Of a stretch of 58,777 bases of DNA, positions 1-9,100 are shown one piece after another. A program made the translations under genes and the position numbers. The stretch is from an uncultured Collinsella sp. (lineage in GTDB: Bacteria > Actinomycetota > Coriobacteriia > Coriobacteriales > Coriobacteriaceae), in contig CABUTN010000010.1 in the NCBI GenBank assembly GCA_902494565.1, forward strand, positions 1 to 58,777, given 5' to 3'. Every line of letters begins with the position of its first letter. Position 1 is the stretch's first letter. The notes beneath the pieces are model-generated. The model searched no databases, had not been told where the DNA came from, and saw only the letters and a program-made list of their open reading frames with translations.

Positions 1-55
1 TAAGCCGCGGGGCCGTAAGCCGCGCGTTAAAAAGGCGGAATAGCAAACGGGATGG

Positions 56-78
56 TGCGCCCACGGGGGCGCATTTTT
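56..78 (+). terminator. Rho-independent terminator of an upstream gene
   Basis: A 7-bp GC stem (TGCGCCC with GGGCGCA) closes a four-base loop and is followed by five T residues. It probably ends a plus-strand gene lying mostly or entirely left of the window; the TAA at position 1 could be its stop codon but I cannot show this. Confidence 0.7.
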
Positions 79-328
79 CTTGCCGCGCCAACTTTTTGGA
101 CCGGCGCGAGCCTATCGGGACATCCTCCAAAGTGGCCAATAAACCGCGCGCAGTGGCCCGCGCGCCTGCCGCCGCGGTAAGGAAACGTCGCCTCTCTGCT
201 CCAAAGCGGACGCGCCCTTGCCCTGTACGACTAAAACTCCCCAGTTGACCGAAAACCTGCCGCCGCTACTCCTCAATTGAGCTATAACGTTAAACAATTG
301 CAGCGTTTTTGCATGGGGGAGTGATGGT
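79..328. other. Intergenic leader of the hydrogenase operon
   Basis: I see no convincing gene here. A TATAAC box lies at 283-288, flanked by CAATTG-containing sequence on both sides, but no good -35 box stands at normal spacing. A GGGGGAG ribosome binding site lies just before the ATG at 329. Confidence 0.4.
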
Positions 329-3211
329 ATGACGCTATTGTATTTCCTTACCCTGTTTCCGCTGGTACCGGCGCTGGGCATGCTGCTCGCTCGCGGTGAC
401 CGCGCCCGCGATGCGGTGGGGCTCATAGGTTCCGGCATTATTATGGCGGTGACAGTTGTAGTCGCCGTCATGTTTTTTGGCACGGGTCCGCAGAGCTTTG
501 AGGTTGCCCCCGGCACCTCGTCTACGCTCTCGATCATCATCTCCGCCATCGACGTGATCTTGTGCGACGTCATCCTGTACAACGCGCGCAAATTTAAGAG
601 CACGCTCGCCACGGTGCTCGGCACAGTCCAGCTGGTGGGCTCGTTCGTCTTTGCGGCCATGGCGTTGCCTGCGGTCGAGGTCGTCACCGCTACGCCGCTC
701 TACCTAGACTACATGAGCGTGATCATGGTCCTCGCCGTCGGCATCGTCGGCAGCCTAATCTGCGTGTATGCCTTGGGTTATATGAAGGACTTCCAGGCCC
801 ATGACGAGCATGAGGCCGCGCTGCGCGGGCAGACCGCGCCCGACCGTCGCCCGCAGTTCCTGGCGCTTATGTTCCTGTTCCTCTCGGCCATGTTCGTCAT
901 CGTGACGAGCGACAACCTTGAGTGGCTGTTCTGCGGCTGGGAAATCACCACCGTGTGCTCGTTCCTTATGATTGGCTACACGCGCACGCCCGAGGCCATC
1001 AAGAACGCCTTCACCCAGATCATCCTCAACATGCTGGGCGGTATCGCGTTTTTGGCCGGACTCATGTACTTGCACGTTAACGGCATGCCGCTGACCATCT
1101 CGGGCATGATCAAGCTTTCCGGCACCGGAACCGTGCAATCCGCGCTGCTGGTGATGCCGGTCATCCTGCTGTCGCTCGCCGCCCTTACCAAGGCCGCACA
1201 GATGCCGTTCCACACTTGGCTGTTGGGTGCCATGGTTGCCCCCACGCCCACGAGCGCCCTGCTGCACTCGTCAACCATGGTCAAGGCCGGCGTGTTCCTG
1301 ATGGTCAAGCTCAGCCCGCTCTATGCCATCTATCCCGTGACCGGCTTTATGGTCACGAGTGTGGGTGCCATCACGTTTTTGCTCGCTGCCCTCATGGCCA
1401 TCTCGCAGAGCAACGCCAAACGCGTGCTCGCGTACTCCACCATTTCCAACTTGGGCCTCATCAGTGCCTGCCTGGGTGTCGGCGCGCCCGAGGCCGTATG
1501 GGCGGCCATCTTCCTGATCCTGTTCCACACGGTGGCCAAGTCGCTGCTGTTCCTGTGCGTGGGCACGGCCGAGCATCATATCGGCAGCCGCGATATCGAG
1601 GACATGGACGGTATGTTCAGCCGTATGCCGCACCTGACGCGTCTGATGATGCTGGGCATTATGGGCATGTTTGTGGCGCCGTTTGGCATGCTCGTGTCCA
1701 AGTGGGGCGCCCTGGTGGCGTTTGCCCAGACCGGCAACGTGCTCATGATCATGGTGCTTGCCTTTGGCTCGGCCGCGACGTTCTATTTTTGGGGCAAGTG
1801 GCTTGCCAAGCTTTCGGGCGTCGACCCCACGGCTCAAAACGTTGAGGTCAATGTCCATAAGACCGAATGGATGGCCCTCAACACCATCGCCGCGCTGCTG
1901 ATTCTGTGCTGCGTGGCGTTTCCGGTTATCTCGAGCGATCTGGTGTCGCCTTACTTGGCCATGGTGTTTGGCCGCGTGCCGTACGTTATTGGCAAGGACG
2001 CCATGTATCTGATGGTGGTTATCGTGGCGTTTATCGCCGTGGTGCTGCTGACTTCATTCCGCGTGAGCAACAAACCGCACGTAAACGTATATCTTTCGGG
2101 TGTGGGAACCGACAATTACCGCCATTTCCGCGGCTCGATGGGACACGAGGTGAAGGCCGAAAAGCGCAATTGGTACTCGGAGGACGCCCTTGGCGAGAAG
2201 CGTATTGGCCCCGCGGGCAGCGTCGTGTGCTGCAGCATTATCTTGTTTGCGCTGCTGTGTTGCGCGTGGATTGGACCCGAGCGGCTTGCCATGAGTGCGC
2301 CCTCGGTGCTGCGCGGCAAGTATTTTGAAGGTTCGGGCGTCGTGGGCATCTTTATAGGCACCGTGGCGTTTGCCTTGCTGGCGCCGCTTGTGGGCGGTTT
2401 GATTGACGGCCTTGACCGTAAGCTTTCGGCCCGCATGCAGGGCCGTGTGGGTCCAAGTCTGCTGCAGCCCTTCTACGACGTTGCCAAGCTGCTGCGCAAA
2501 GCCCCTGCCAGCGTAAACACCATGGACGACACCTACATGGCGTGCGCGCTCATCTTTACCGTCGTGGGCGGCGGCATCTTTGTGTCGGGTTCCAACACAC
2601 TGCTGTGCGCCTTTATGGTGACGCTCGCCGCGATCTTTGTGGTGCTGGCGTCCGCCTCGACGCAAAGCCCGTTTGCCCAGGTCGGCGCCGATCGCGAGCT
2701 GCTGCAGGTCATGAGTTACGAGCCCGCCGTTCTGCTGATGAGTGTGGGCCTGTACCTTGCCACCGACAGCTTCGATTCCATCGCCGTGACGGGGCAGTCG
2801 GCCCCCATCATCGTGTACAGCGCGCCTATCTTCCTCGCGCTGCTCGCGGTACTTACCATCAAGTTGCGCAAGTCACCGTTCGATCTTTCGTACTCGCATC
2901 ACGCGCATCAGGAGATCGTCCAGGGCGTCGCCACCGAGATGAGCGGCGGCACGCTGGCCAAGATGACCCTTATGCACTGGTGCGAGACCGTGCTGTTTTT
3001 GATGTGGGTGGGCATGTTCTTTGTCTGGGACAACCCGGTGAGCTGGGTCGTCGCCCTGGTCGTGATGGCTGCGACGTACTTTGTCGAGGTGCTTATCGAC
3101 AACACCTTCGCGCGCAGCACCTGGCGCAGCTGCTTTAAGCTCGGCTGGGGCGTGGCGCTGGTGTTTGGCCTGCTCAACCTTATGCCCATCCTCGTCGACG
3201 TGTTTATTTAG
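329..3211 (+). CDS. Fused EchA-EchB membrane subunit of Ech-type [NiFe] hydrogenase
   Basis: This 960-residue membrane protein joins two subunits that are normally separate. Residues 1 to about 610 are a NuoL/M-like proton-pumping antiporter subunit; the conserved segments DNLEWLFCGWE and TKAAQMPFHTWL, typical of EchA/HycC/HyfB, are visible. From about residue 668 to the end it is NuoH/HycD/EchB-like, with the signature RMQGRVGPSLLQPFYD near residue 700 and PFDLSYSHHAHQE near 855. The product should form the whole ion-translocating membrane arm that couples H2 evolution or uptake to an ion gradient. It heads a tight operon, 12 bp before the small subunit gene. I see no frameshift or stop at the junction, so this reads as a genuine fusion rather than a sequencing artefact. 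It could also serve a formate hydrogenlyase complex, but no formate dehydrogenase gene lies nearby. Confidence 0.9.
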   Translation: MTLLYFLTLFPLVPALGMLLARGDRARDAVGLIGSGIIMAVTVVVAVMFFGTGPQSFEVAPGTSSTLSIIISAIDVILCDVILYNARKFKSTLATVLGTVQLVGSFVFAAMALPAVEVVTATPLYLDYMSVIMVLAVGIVGSLICVYALGYMKDFQAHDEHEAALRGQTAPDRRPQFLALMFLFLSAMFVIVTSDNLEWLFCGWEITTVCSFLMIGYTRTPEAIKNAFTQIILNMLGGIAFLAGLMYLHVNGMPLTISGMIKLSGTGTVQSALLVMPVILLSLAALTKAAQMPFHTWLLGAMVAPTPTSALLHSSTMVKAGVFLMVKLSPLYAIYPVTGFMVTSVGAITFLLAALMAISQSNAKRVLAYSTISNLGLISACLGVGAPEAVWAAIFLILFHTVAKSLLFLCVGTAEHHIGSRDIEDMDGMFSRMPHLTRLMMLGIMGMFVAPFGMLVSKWGALVAFAQTGNVLMIMVLAFGSAATFYFWGKWLAKLSGVDPTAQNVEVNVHKTEWMALNTIAALLILCCVAFPVISSDLVSPYLAMVFGRVPYVIGKDAMYLMVVIVAFIAVVLLTSFRVSNKPHVNVYLSGVGTDNYRHFRGSMGHEVKAEKRNWYSEDALGEKRIGPAGSVVCCSIILFALLCCAWIGPERLAMSAPSVLRGKYFEGSGVVGIFIGTVAFALLAPLVGGLIDGLDRKLSARMQGRVGPSLLQPFYDVAKLLRKAPASVNTMDDTYMACALIFTVVGGGIFVSGSNTLLCAFMVTLAAIFVVLASASTQSPFAQVGADRELLQVMSYEPAVLLMSVGLYLATDSFDSIAVTGQSAPIIVYSAPIFLALLAVLTIKLRKSPFDLSYSHHAHQEIVQGVATEMSGGTLAKMTLMHWCETVLFLMWVGMFFVWDNPVSWVVALVVMAATYFVEVLIDNTFARSTWRSCFKLGWGVALVFGLLNLMPILVDVFI

Positions 3212-3223
3212 GAGGCGGCATCC

Positions 3224-3778
3224 ATGGATCATAAAATGTCGCGCTCGCCGTGGGTTATTCATTACGACGGCTCGAGTTGCAACGGATGCGATATCGAGGT
3301 GCTGGCCTCGCTCACGCCGCTGTTCGATGCGGAGCGTTTTGGCGTGGTCAACACCGGCAACCCCAAGCATGCGGATATCTTTTTGGTGACGGGGTCGGTC
3401 AATGCCCAGAACCTGCCCGTCGTGCGCCAGATCTACAACCAGATGCTCGAGCCCAAGTGCGTGGTGGCGTGCGGCATCTGCGCGTGTTCGGGCGGCGTGT
3501 TCCGCGATGCCTATAACGTGATCGGCGGCGTGGACCGCGCGATTCCCGTGGACGTGTACGCGCCCGGGTGCGCCATTCGCCCCGAGACGGTGATCGATGC
3601 CATCGTGGAGGCGTGCGGCATCCTGGACCAGAAGGAGGCCGTGATGCGCGCCGGCGGCGACCCGCTTACCGTGGGAGGTGCCGCTACTTGGGACGGTGGC
3701 GTTGAGCTGGGCGAGGACGGGTTTGTGGCTGCTGCGGAGGCCGGCGACGCGACCGCCGCTGCAAAGGAGGCCGAGTAA
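3224..3778 (+). CDS. echC: Ech-type hydrogenase small subunit (NuoB-like)
   Basis: This 184-residue protein is a NuoB/HycG/EchC-type [NiFe] hydrogenase small subunit, carrying the proximal [4Fe-4S] cluster that passes electrons to the Ni-Fe site. The four expected cysteines are visible: two in SSCNGCDIE near the N-terminus, one in the CGICACSGG segment and one in PGCAIRPE. An acidic, alanine-rich tail of about 40 residues follows the core and is unlikely to be catalytic. The start is the ATG after a GGAGG site. Its TAA stop overlaps the ATG of the next gene by one base, suggesting translational coupling. Confidence 0.92.
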   Translation: MDHKMSRSPWVIHYDGSSCNGCDIEVLASLTPLFDAERFGVVNTGNPKHADIFLVTGSVNAQNLPVVRQIYNQMLEPKCVVACGICACSGGVFRDAYNVIGGVDRAIPVDVYAPGCAIRPETVIDAIVEACGILDQKEAVMRAGGDPLTVGGAATWDGGVELGEDGFVAAAEAGDATAAAKEAE

Positions 3779-4494
3779 TGCAAAAGGCTATCTATACCAC
3801 CGTCGGGATCGAGGAGCTCCTGTCGCATGTCCAGGCGCTTAAGGGCGTCGGCGCGCGCTTTGTGCAAATGCACGCTGAACGCAACGTCGACGACGGCTCG
3901 TATCGCTTGGTCTATACGTTTATCAACGTTCGTGCTGCTCAGGAGCAGATTGCGCAGGACGGCAGCTATGCGATCGAGAACCTGGTGGTTGAGGGCATCG
4001 ACCAGTACCAGGAGATTCCGTCCATCAGCTCGTATTACCCCGCGGTGTTCCCGTTTGAAAATGAGGCCCACGACCTGTTTGGCCTTGCCATCACCGACAT
4101 GCAGATCGACTTTAAGGGCTTTTTCTACCAGGTTTCGACTGCCGAGCCCATGAGCGTTATCACGCCCGAGGTGAAGGCCGCGCGCGAGAAGGCCATGAAG
4201 GTCCGTGCCGCCGCCGAAGCCAAGGCGCGCAAGGCCGCTGCCGAAAAGGCCGCCGCGGCTGCGGCTGCTGCAGGGGAGGGCGCTGCGAGCGCCGGCGATG
4301 CCGCGGGCGCCGCTGCTCAGCCCGCTGCGGCTGCCGGCTCCGATGCTCAGCACGATGAGGCTGCTGCGAAGGCCGCGCTCAAGGCTGCCGAGATGGAGGC
4401 AAAGCTCGCTGCCATGGATCCCGAGAAAGCAGCCAAGGTCCGCGCGGCGCTTGCCGCCAAGGCCGCCCGCGACAAGCAGAAAAAGGAGGCGTAA
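3778..4494 (+). CDS. echD: Ech-type hydrogenase NuoC-like subunit with long Ala/Lys-rich tail
   Basis: Residues 1 to about 125 match the NuoC/EchD 30-kDa subunit family; the family-type segment SISSYYPAVFPFENEAHDLFG is partly visible around residues 80-100. In formate hydrogenlyase HycE this domain is fused to the large subunit; here it is a separate gene, as in Ech. Residues from about 130 to 238 are a low-complexity segment of Ala, Lys and Glu with no recognisable domain, probably a long charged helix. This tail roughly doubles the length expected for the domain. The gene lies between the small and large subunit genes, so its role as a peripheral-arm scaffold is well supported by context. 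Confidence 0.87.
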   Translation: MQKAIYTTVGIEELLSHVQALKGVGARFVQMHAERNVDDGSYRLVYTFINVRAAQEQIAQDGSYAIENLVVEGIDQYQEIPSISSYYPAVFPFENEAHDLFGLAITDMQIDFKGFFYQVSTAEPMSVITPEVKAAREKAMKVRAAAEAKARKAAAEKAAAAAAAAGEGAASAGDAAGAAAQPAAAAGSDAQHDEAAAKAALKAAEMEAKLAAMDPEKAAKVRAALAAKAARDKQKKEA

Positions 4495-4499
4495 GGCCC

Positions 4500-5588
4500 A
4501 TGGCACATCGCTCCGTCATCCCGTTTGGCCCGCAGCACCCGGTGCTGCCCGAGCCGCTTCATCTAGACCTGGTAATCGAGGACGACCGCGTCATCGAGGC
4601 AATTCCGCAGATCGGTTTTGTGCACCGCGGGCTCGAGAAGCTCACCGAAAAGCGTGACATGCATCAGTTTGGCTACATCGCCGAGCGCATCTGCGGTATT
4701 TGCGCCGTGGGTCACAGCTGCGGCTATGCCAGCGCCTGCGAGCGCATGCTCGACATCGAGGCGCCCGGCCGCGTGCAGTATATCCGCACCATTTTGCACG
4801 AGCTTTCGCGCATTCACTCGCACCTGCTGTGGCTGGGCCTGCTTGCCGACGCCTTTGGTTTCGAGGCGTTGTTCTATCGTTCGTGGACCCTGCGCGAGCA
4901 GATTCTCAAGATCTTTGAGAGCACTTGCGGCGGGCGCGTGATTCTGTCGATTAACGAGATCGGCGGCCTTAAACACGACATTGAGGACTCCGAGCTGGCG
5001 GGCATTGTCCAGACGCTCGACGCCATGCGTCCCGACTACGAGGCCCTGTTGCATACGTTTTTGGACGACAATAGCTGCGGCGAGCGCCTGCACGGTGTAG
5101 GCGTGATCAGCAAGAAGGACGCGCTGGAGCTTTCGATGGTCGGCCCGTTCGGTCGCGCCTCGGGCGTGGACTACGACGTGCGCATGTTCGGTGACGGCGC
5201 CTATGCGGATCTGGCTGCGTTTGAGCCGATCGTGGCTACCGACGGCGACTGCTATGCCCGCTGCCAGGTGCGTTGTGCCGAGGTCACGCAGGCCATGGAC
5301 ATTATCAAGGAGCTTGTCGGCAAGATTCCGCACGACGGCATCGGCGGGCGTACCAAGCTCACACCGGCCGACGGCGCGCGCGGCGAGGTTGTGATTGAGC
5401 AGCCGCGCGGCGAGGCGTATTACTATGTGCGCGGCAACGGCACCAAGAACCTGGACCGTTTCCGCGTGCGCACGCCGACGTCGCAGAACTTGGCGGGTCT
5501 GACGCATGCGCTGCAGGGCGTACTCCTTGCCAGCGTTCCCATGATTATCCTGACCATTGACCCCTGCATTAGCTGCACGGAAAGGTAG
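4500..5588 (+). CDS. echE: Ech-type [NiFe] hydrogenase large (catalytic) subunit
   Basis: This 362-residue protein carries the Ni-Fe active site. Both cysteine pairs that bind the metals are present: RICGICAVGH near residue 64 and DPCISCTER at the very C-terminus, so it is a true hydrogenase rather than a NuoD of complex I. The most notable point is that the chain stops directly at the arginine after the last motif. Many [NiFe] large subunits carry a C-terminal peptide here that a dedicated endopeptidase removes after nickel insertion. This protein has none, so it should not need that step. The gene starts 5 bp after the NuoC-like gene and is followed 7 bp later by the ferredoxin subunit gene. 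Confidence 0.93.
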   Translation: MAHRSVIPFGPQHPVLPEPLHLDLVIEDDRVIEAIPQIGFVHRGLEKLTEKRDMHQFGYIAERICGICAVGHSCGYASACERMLDIEAPGRVQYIRTILHELSRIHSHLLWLGLLADAFGFEALFYRSWTLREQILKIFESTCGGRVILSINEIGGLKHDIEDSELAGIVQTLDAMRPDYEALLHTFLDDNSCGERLHGVGVISKKDALELSMVGPFGRASGVDYDVRMFGDGAYADLAAFEPIVATDGDCYARCQVRCAEVTQAMDIIKELVGKIPHDGIGGRTKLTPADGARGEVVIEQPRGEAYYYVRGNGTKNLDRFRVRTPTSQNLAGLTHALQGVLLASVPMIILTIDPCISCTER

Positions 5589-5595
5589 GCGCGGC

Positions 5596-5937
5596 ATGAG
5601 TTTGCTGACATTTGCCAAGACGGCCTTGGGTTCTATGGTCAAGCAGCCGGTAACGGTGTGCTATCCGCATGAGAGGCTCGCGGCGCCCGAGCGCTTGCGC
5701 GGGCACATCGTTAACGACATGGACGTGTGCATTTGCTGCGGCATGTGCGCGCGTCGCTGCCCGGCGGGCGCGCTCGCGATCGATCGCAAGGGCGGAACGT
5801 GGTCGATCGATCCGTATGCCTGCGTAGTGTGCGGCGAGTGTATCGAAAGCTGTCCCAAACACTGCCTGACTATGGACACCGCCCGTACTCCAGTTGCGGC
5901 GGATAAGACTCCCACGGTAGAAACCAAGCCGGAATAG
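5596..5937 (+). CDS. echF: Ech-type hydrogenase 2x[4Fe-4S] ferredoxin-like subunit
   Basis: A 113-residue NuoI/HycF/EchF-type polyferredoxin with two CxxCxxCxxxCP motifs, CICCGMCARRCP and CVVCGECIESCP. It should bind two [4Fe-4S] clusters and relay electrons between soluble ferredoxin and the small subunit. I chose the ATG at 5596, just after the large-subunit stop, because the homologous sequence begins there. It is the last gene of the operon and is followed by a strong GC hairpin. Confidence 0.9.
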   Translation: MSLLTFAKTALGSMVKQPVTVCYPHERLAAPERLRGHIVNDMDVCICCGMCARRCPAGALAIDRKGGTWSIDPYACVVCGECIESCPKHCLTMDTARTPVAADKTPTVETKPE

Positions 5938-5957
5938 CGCTGGAATAGAGCTGGAAT

Positions 5958-5990
5958 AGGGCCGGTGGGGCAAAAATGCCCGCCGGCCCT
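5958..5990 (+). terminator. GC hairpin at the end of the hydrogenase operon
   Basis: AGGGCCGG at 5958-5965 pairs with CCGGCCCT at 5983-5990 and the stem continues inward with one G-T pair and a bulge. No strong T-run follows, so it could be a weak or processing terminator. The stretch just before it contains short tandem copies of CTGGAATAG. Confidence 0.55.
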
Positions 5991-6021
5991 CATTTGCATT
6001 CGTTTACCTGCAAAAATCCCG

Positions 6022-6101
6022 TGTCTCAACTTTGGTGAGACATTTGTCTCACGCTCAAAACCGAATCTGGAACATGTGTCACCTGCCCTAATTGTGTCTC
6101 A
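6022..6101. promoter_or_regulatory. Array of TGTCTCA heptamers upstream of the giant surface protein
   Basis: The heptamer TGTCTCA occurs at 6022-6028, 6045-6051 and 6095-6101, and its reverse complement TGAGACA at 6036-6042. The first copy and the inverted copy form a palindromic pair separated by seven bases. Related GAGAC strings occur closer to the start codon. The array lies between the hydrogenase operon end and the surface protein gene, so I read it as a candidate operator cluster; no binding protein is identifiable. Confidence 0.45.
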
Positions 6102-6153
6102 TTCCGTAACTTTAGGCTGATGCAAGGTCTGAGACCGCGAGAAGGGAGACACG

Positions 6154-9100
6154 ATGGGTAAGTACACGAGGGGTCTCTTGGCGGTGATACTGGCCGTAGT
6201 GCTGGTGTTGCCAGCCGCAGCATTCGCCATGCTGCCCGAGGCCAACGCCAGGTCCAGCACAGGAATGGACGGACCGGAAGCGACAAAGATAGTCGACCAC
6301 GACACCAGCAACCATTGGAAGTTCTGGGCGGGCGGCTATGACGGCAGCAAGGTCACGACGCAAAACGTCGGCCGAATTTGGACGGATAAGACGGTCCAAG
6401 CAATCGATGACGGGAAATCGGACTTTTTGACTACGCTTTCGGCGATGTCTTCGACATCCGATACGACGTCGCTGGTTTCCAAGCCGCTCGACATCGTGAT
6501 GGTGCTCGATGCCTCTGGCTCAATGGATGATCCTATGGGTGGTAAAGGGTCCCCTAAGCGTATCGTTGCGCTCAAGAATGCTGCCAACCACTTTATCGAC
6601 ACCATTGCCGAGCAAAACAAGAACGTTAAGGACGCGAGCAAGCAGCACCAGGTTGCCATCGTAAAGTTTGCGGGCAAGAAGAGCGATAAGGTTGGTAATG
6701 ATACCTATCGCGACGACGGCAACACCTACAACTACTCCCAGACCATGTTGGGCCTCACGGTCTGCAAGGATGGGGGCGCAAAGAGCCTCAAGAACACGGT
6801 TAATTTAATCGAGCCTGCTGGCTCTACTCGTGCCGACTATGGCATGGACCTGGCCAAGGGCATCGCTGGTCGTGAAGACGCCCAGAAGATCGTTGTGTTC
6901 TTCACCGATGGCTCTCCTACGAGTTCTAATGGTTTTGAGGCCGAGGTTGCTAAGGATGCCATCAATATCGCCAAGACCATAAAGAGTGGCGGGGCGACCA
7001 TTTATACCATCGGTATCTTCAACGGTGCGAAGCCGGGCGACGATCCAACAAGCAGCCGCACGAGCAACGAGAATAAATTCATGCATGCCGTGTCGAGTAA
7101 CTATCCGGATGCCACATCGTCCGTAAGCCATGGCTTTTTTGGAACTGAGGAGTGGAATGTCAATTTCGGCAACCCCGTTGCCGGTGCTAGCTACTACAAG
7201 TCGGCGACCAACGCCGCCGAGCTTGATCAGGTCTTTAAGGACATCTCGAGTGCCATTACGTCGGGCAAGGGTTTCCCGACCAAGGTCGAGGGCAACAATT
7301 CCAACGGTTCCGGCTACATCACATTCGAGGACGAGCTGGGCGCCTTTATGCAGGTCGATAGCTTTACCGGTGCCGAGTACAACGGCAAGACCTATGGGGC
7401 CGCCACCAAGTCGACCGATGGCAATATCGATACCTATACGTTTGATGGCGAGCTCGCCCATCTTGTAATTACGGTTGATCGCGCGGACGAGAACAATCCG
7501 CAGCGCGGCGACATCGTGACGGTCAAGGTCCCCGCATCGCTCATTCCGCTGCGCCGTTTTACCGTTGACGAGTCTGCGGGCACGTTTGTGGTTGACTCCA
7601 CGGATGCCATCTCGCCTATCCGCGTTGCGTATGCATCGAGCGTAAAGGCTATTGCACGCAAAAACCTGTTTACTCCCAATAACGTACCGGGACTGCAGGA
7701 TTACATCAATGAGCACAAGGACGCCGATTCCAATACCGTTAGCTTCTACGCCAACAAGTGGACCGGCGACGATGCGGGCGATACGGTCGCAAGCTTTGAG
7801 CCTGCTGCTATGAACAGCTACTACTACTTCCAAAAGCTAACACCCGTCTACACAGACGCGGCTTGCACCAAGCTCGCAACGGAAAAGCCTTCGGGCTCTA
7901 AGACCTATTGGTACAAAGATGAGTTTATGGCGCAGAACTCGTCGGGCGCGCCGTACGATGATTCCGTTTCGATCCCGGTTAAGGGAAGCGAGCTCGAAAA
8001 CTTTGAAGGTGCTTTGGTAAAGGATGGCGATCACTGGTCGATTAAGGCTGGCACCGCGCGCCTCGCCTTTATCAACCAGCTTCACACCACCAAGGAGCGT
8101 GTGGGCGGAAACCCGACGGGCACCGCACGCGACGTGATCAATCCCCAGTGGAACAACACGAAGGTTGTTTCTGGTGCGACGAAGGTCAATGTCTACCTGG
8201 GCAATAACGGCAAGATTAGCTTTACGCTCAATACCACGCCGACAACGTTGACAACTGCCGACTTTGGCCTGACCAAGGTGCTCGAGGGCCGCGACTGGAC
8301 GGATGAGGACAAGTTTGAGTTTGGCCTGACGTCCGAGGACAACGCCCCGATGCCCAGGTCCACGACTGCGTTTGCAACCAAGGGCCATGCGGACATTAGC
8401 TTTGGCGAGATTGCCTATGACAAGCTGGGCACGTATGTCTACAAGGTTAGCGAGAAGCATGCCGGGACCACGGTCGACGGCATCGCCTACAGCAAGAACG
8501 TTGCAGAGTTCACCGTAACGGTGACACCCAACGCAAAGGGAAAGCTCGAGGCTTCTGTGAAGAAGACCTCGGGCGAGGTCGAGTTCAAGAACACCTATAC
8601 CGCCAATCCCGCTGAGTCGAGCGTCACCGATCAGATTACAGTTACCAAGGTCCTGACCGGCCATAAGCTCCAGGACAATGAGTTCTCCTTTGAGCTCGTT
8701 GAGGGTGAGGACGAGGACGCGTCGGTTGTCGAAACCGTTAAGAATGATGCCAACGGCAACGTTGCGTTCAGCGCCATCAAGTACACCGAGATCGGTCAGC
8801 ACATCTATACGCTGCGCGAGGTCAAGGGCAATGCCGGCGGCATCGCCTACGACAAAACCGTCTATACCGTCGTGACGACCATCGCCGACAATGGCAAGGG
8901 CCAGCTTGTGGCCACGCATAAGCTGAAGGGCGCCGAGGACGTCAAGAAGATTGAGTTCAAGAACTCCTACACCGTGACGCCCAAGAGCTCCAGCGTCACC
9001 GACCAGATCACCGCGACCAAGTCCCTGACCGGGCGCAAGCTTGCCGCCGGCGAGTTCTCCTTCGAGCTCGTCGAGGGTGACAAGGTCGTCGCCACCGGCA

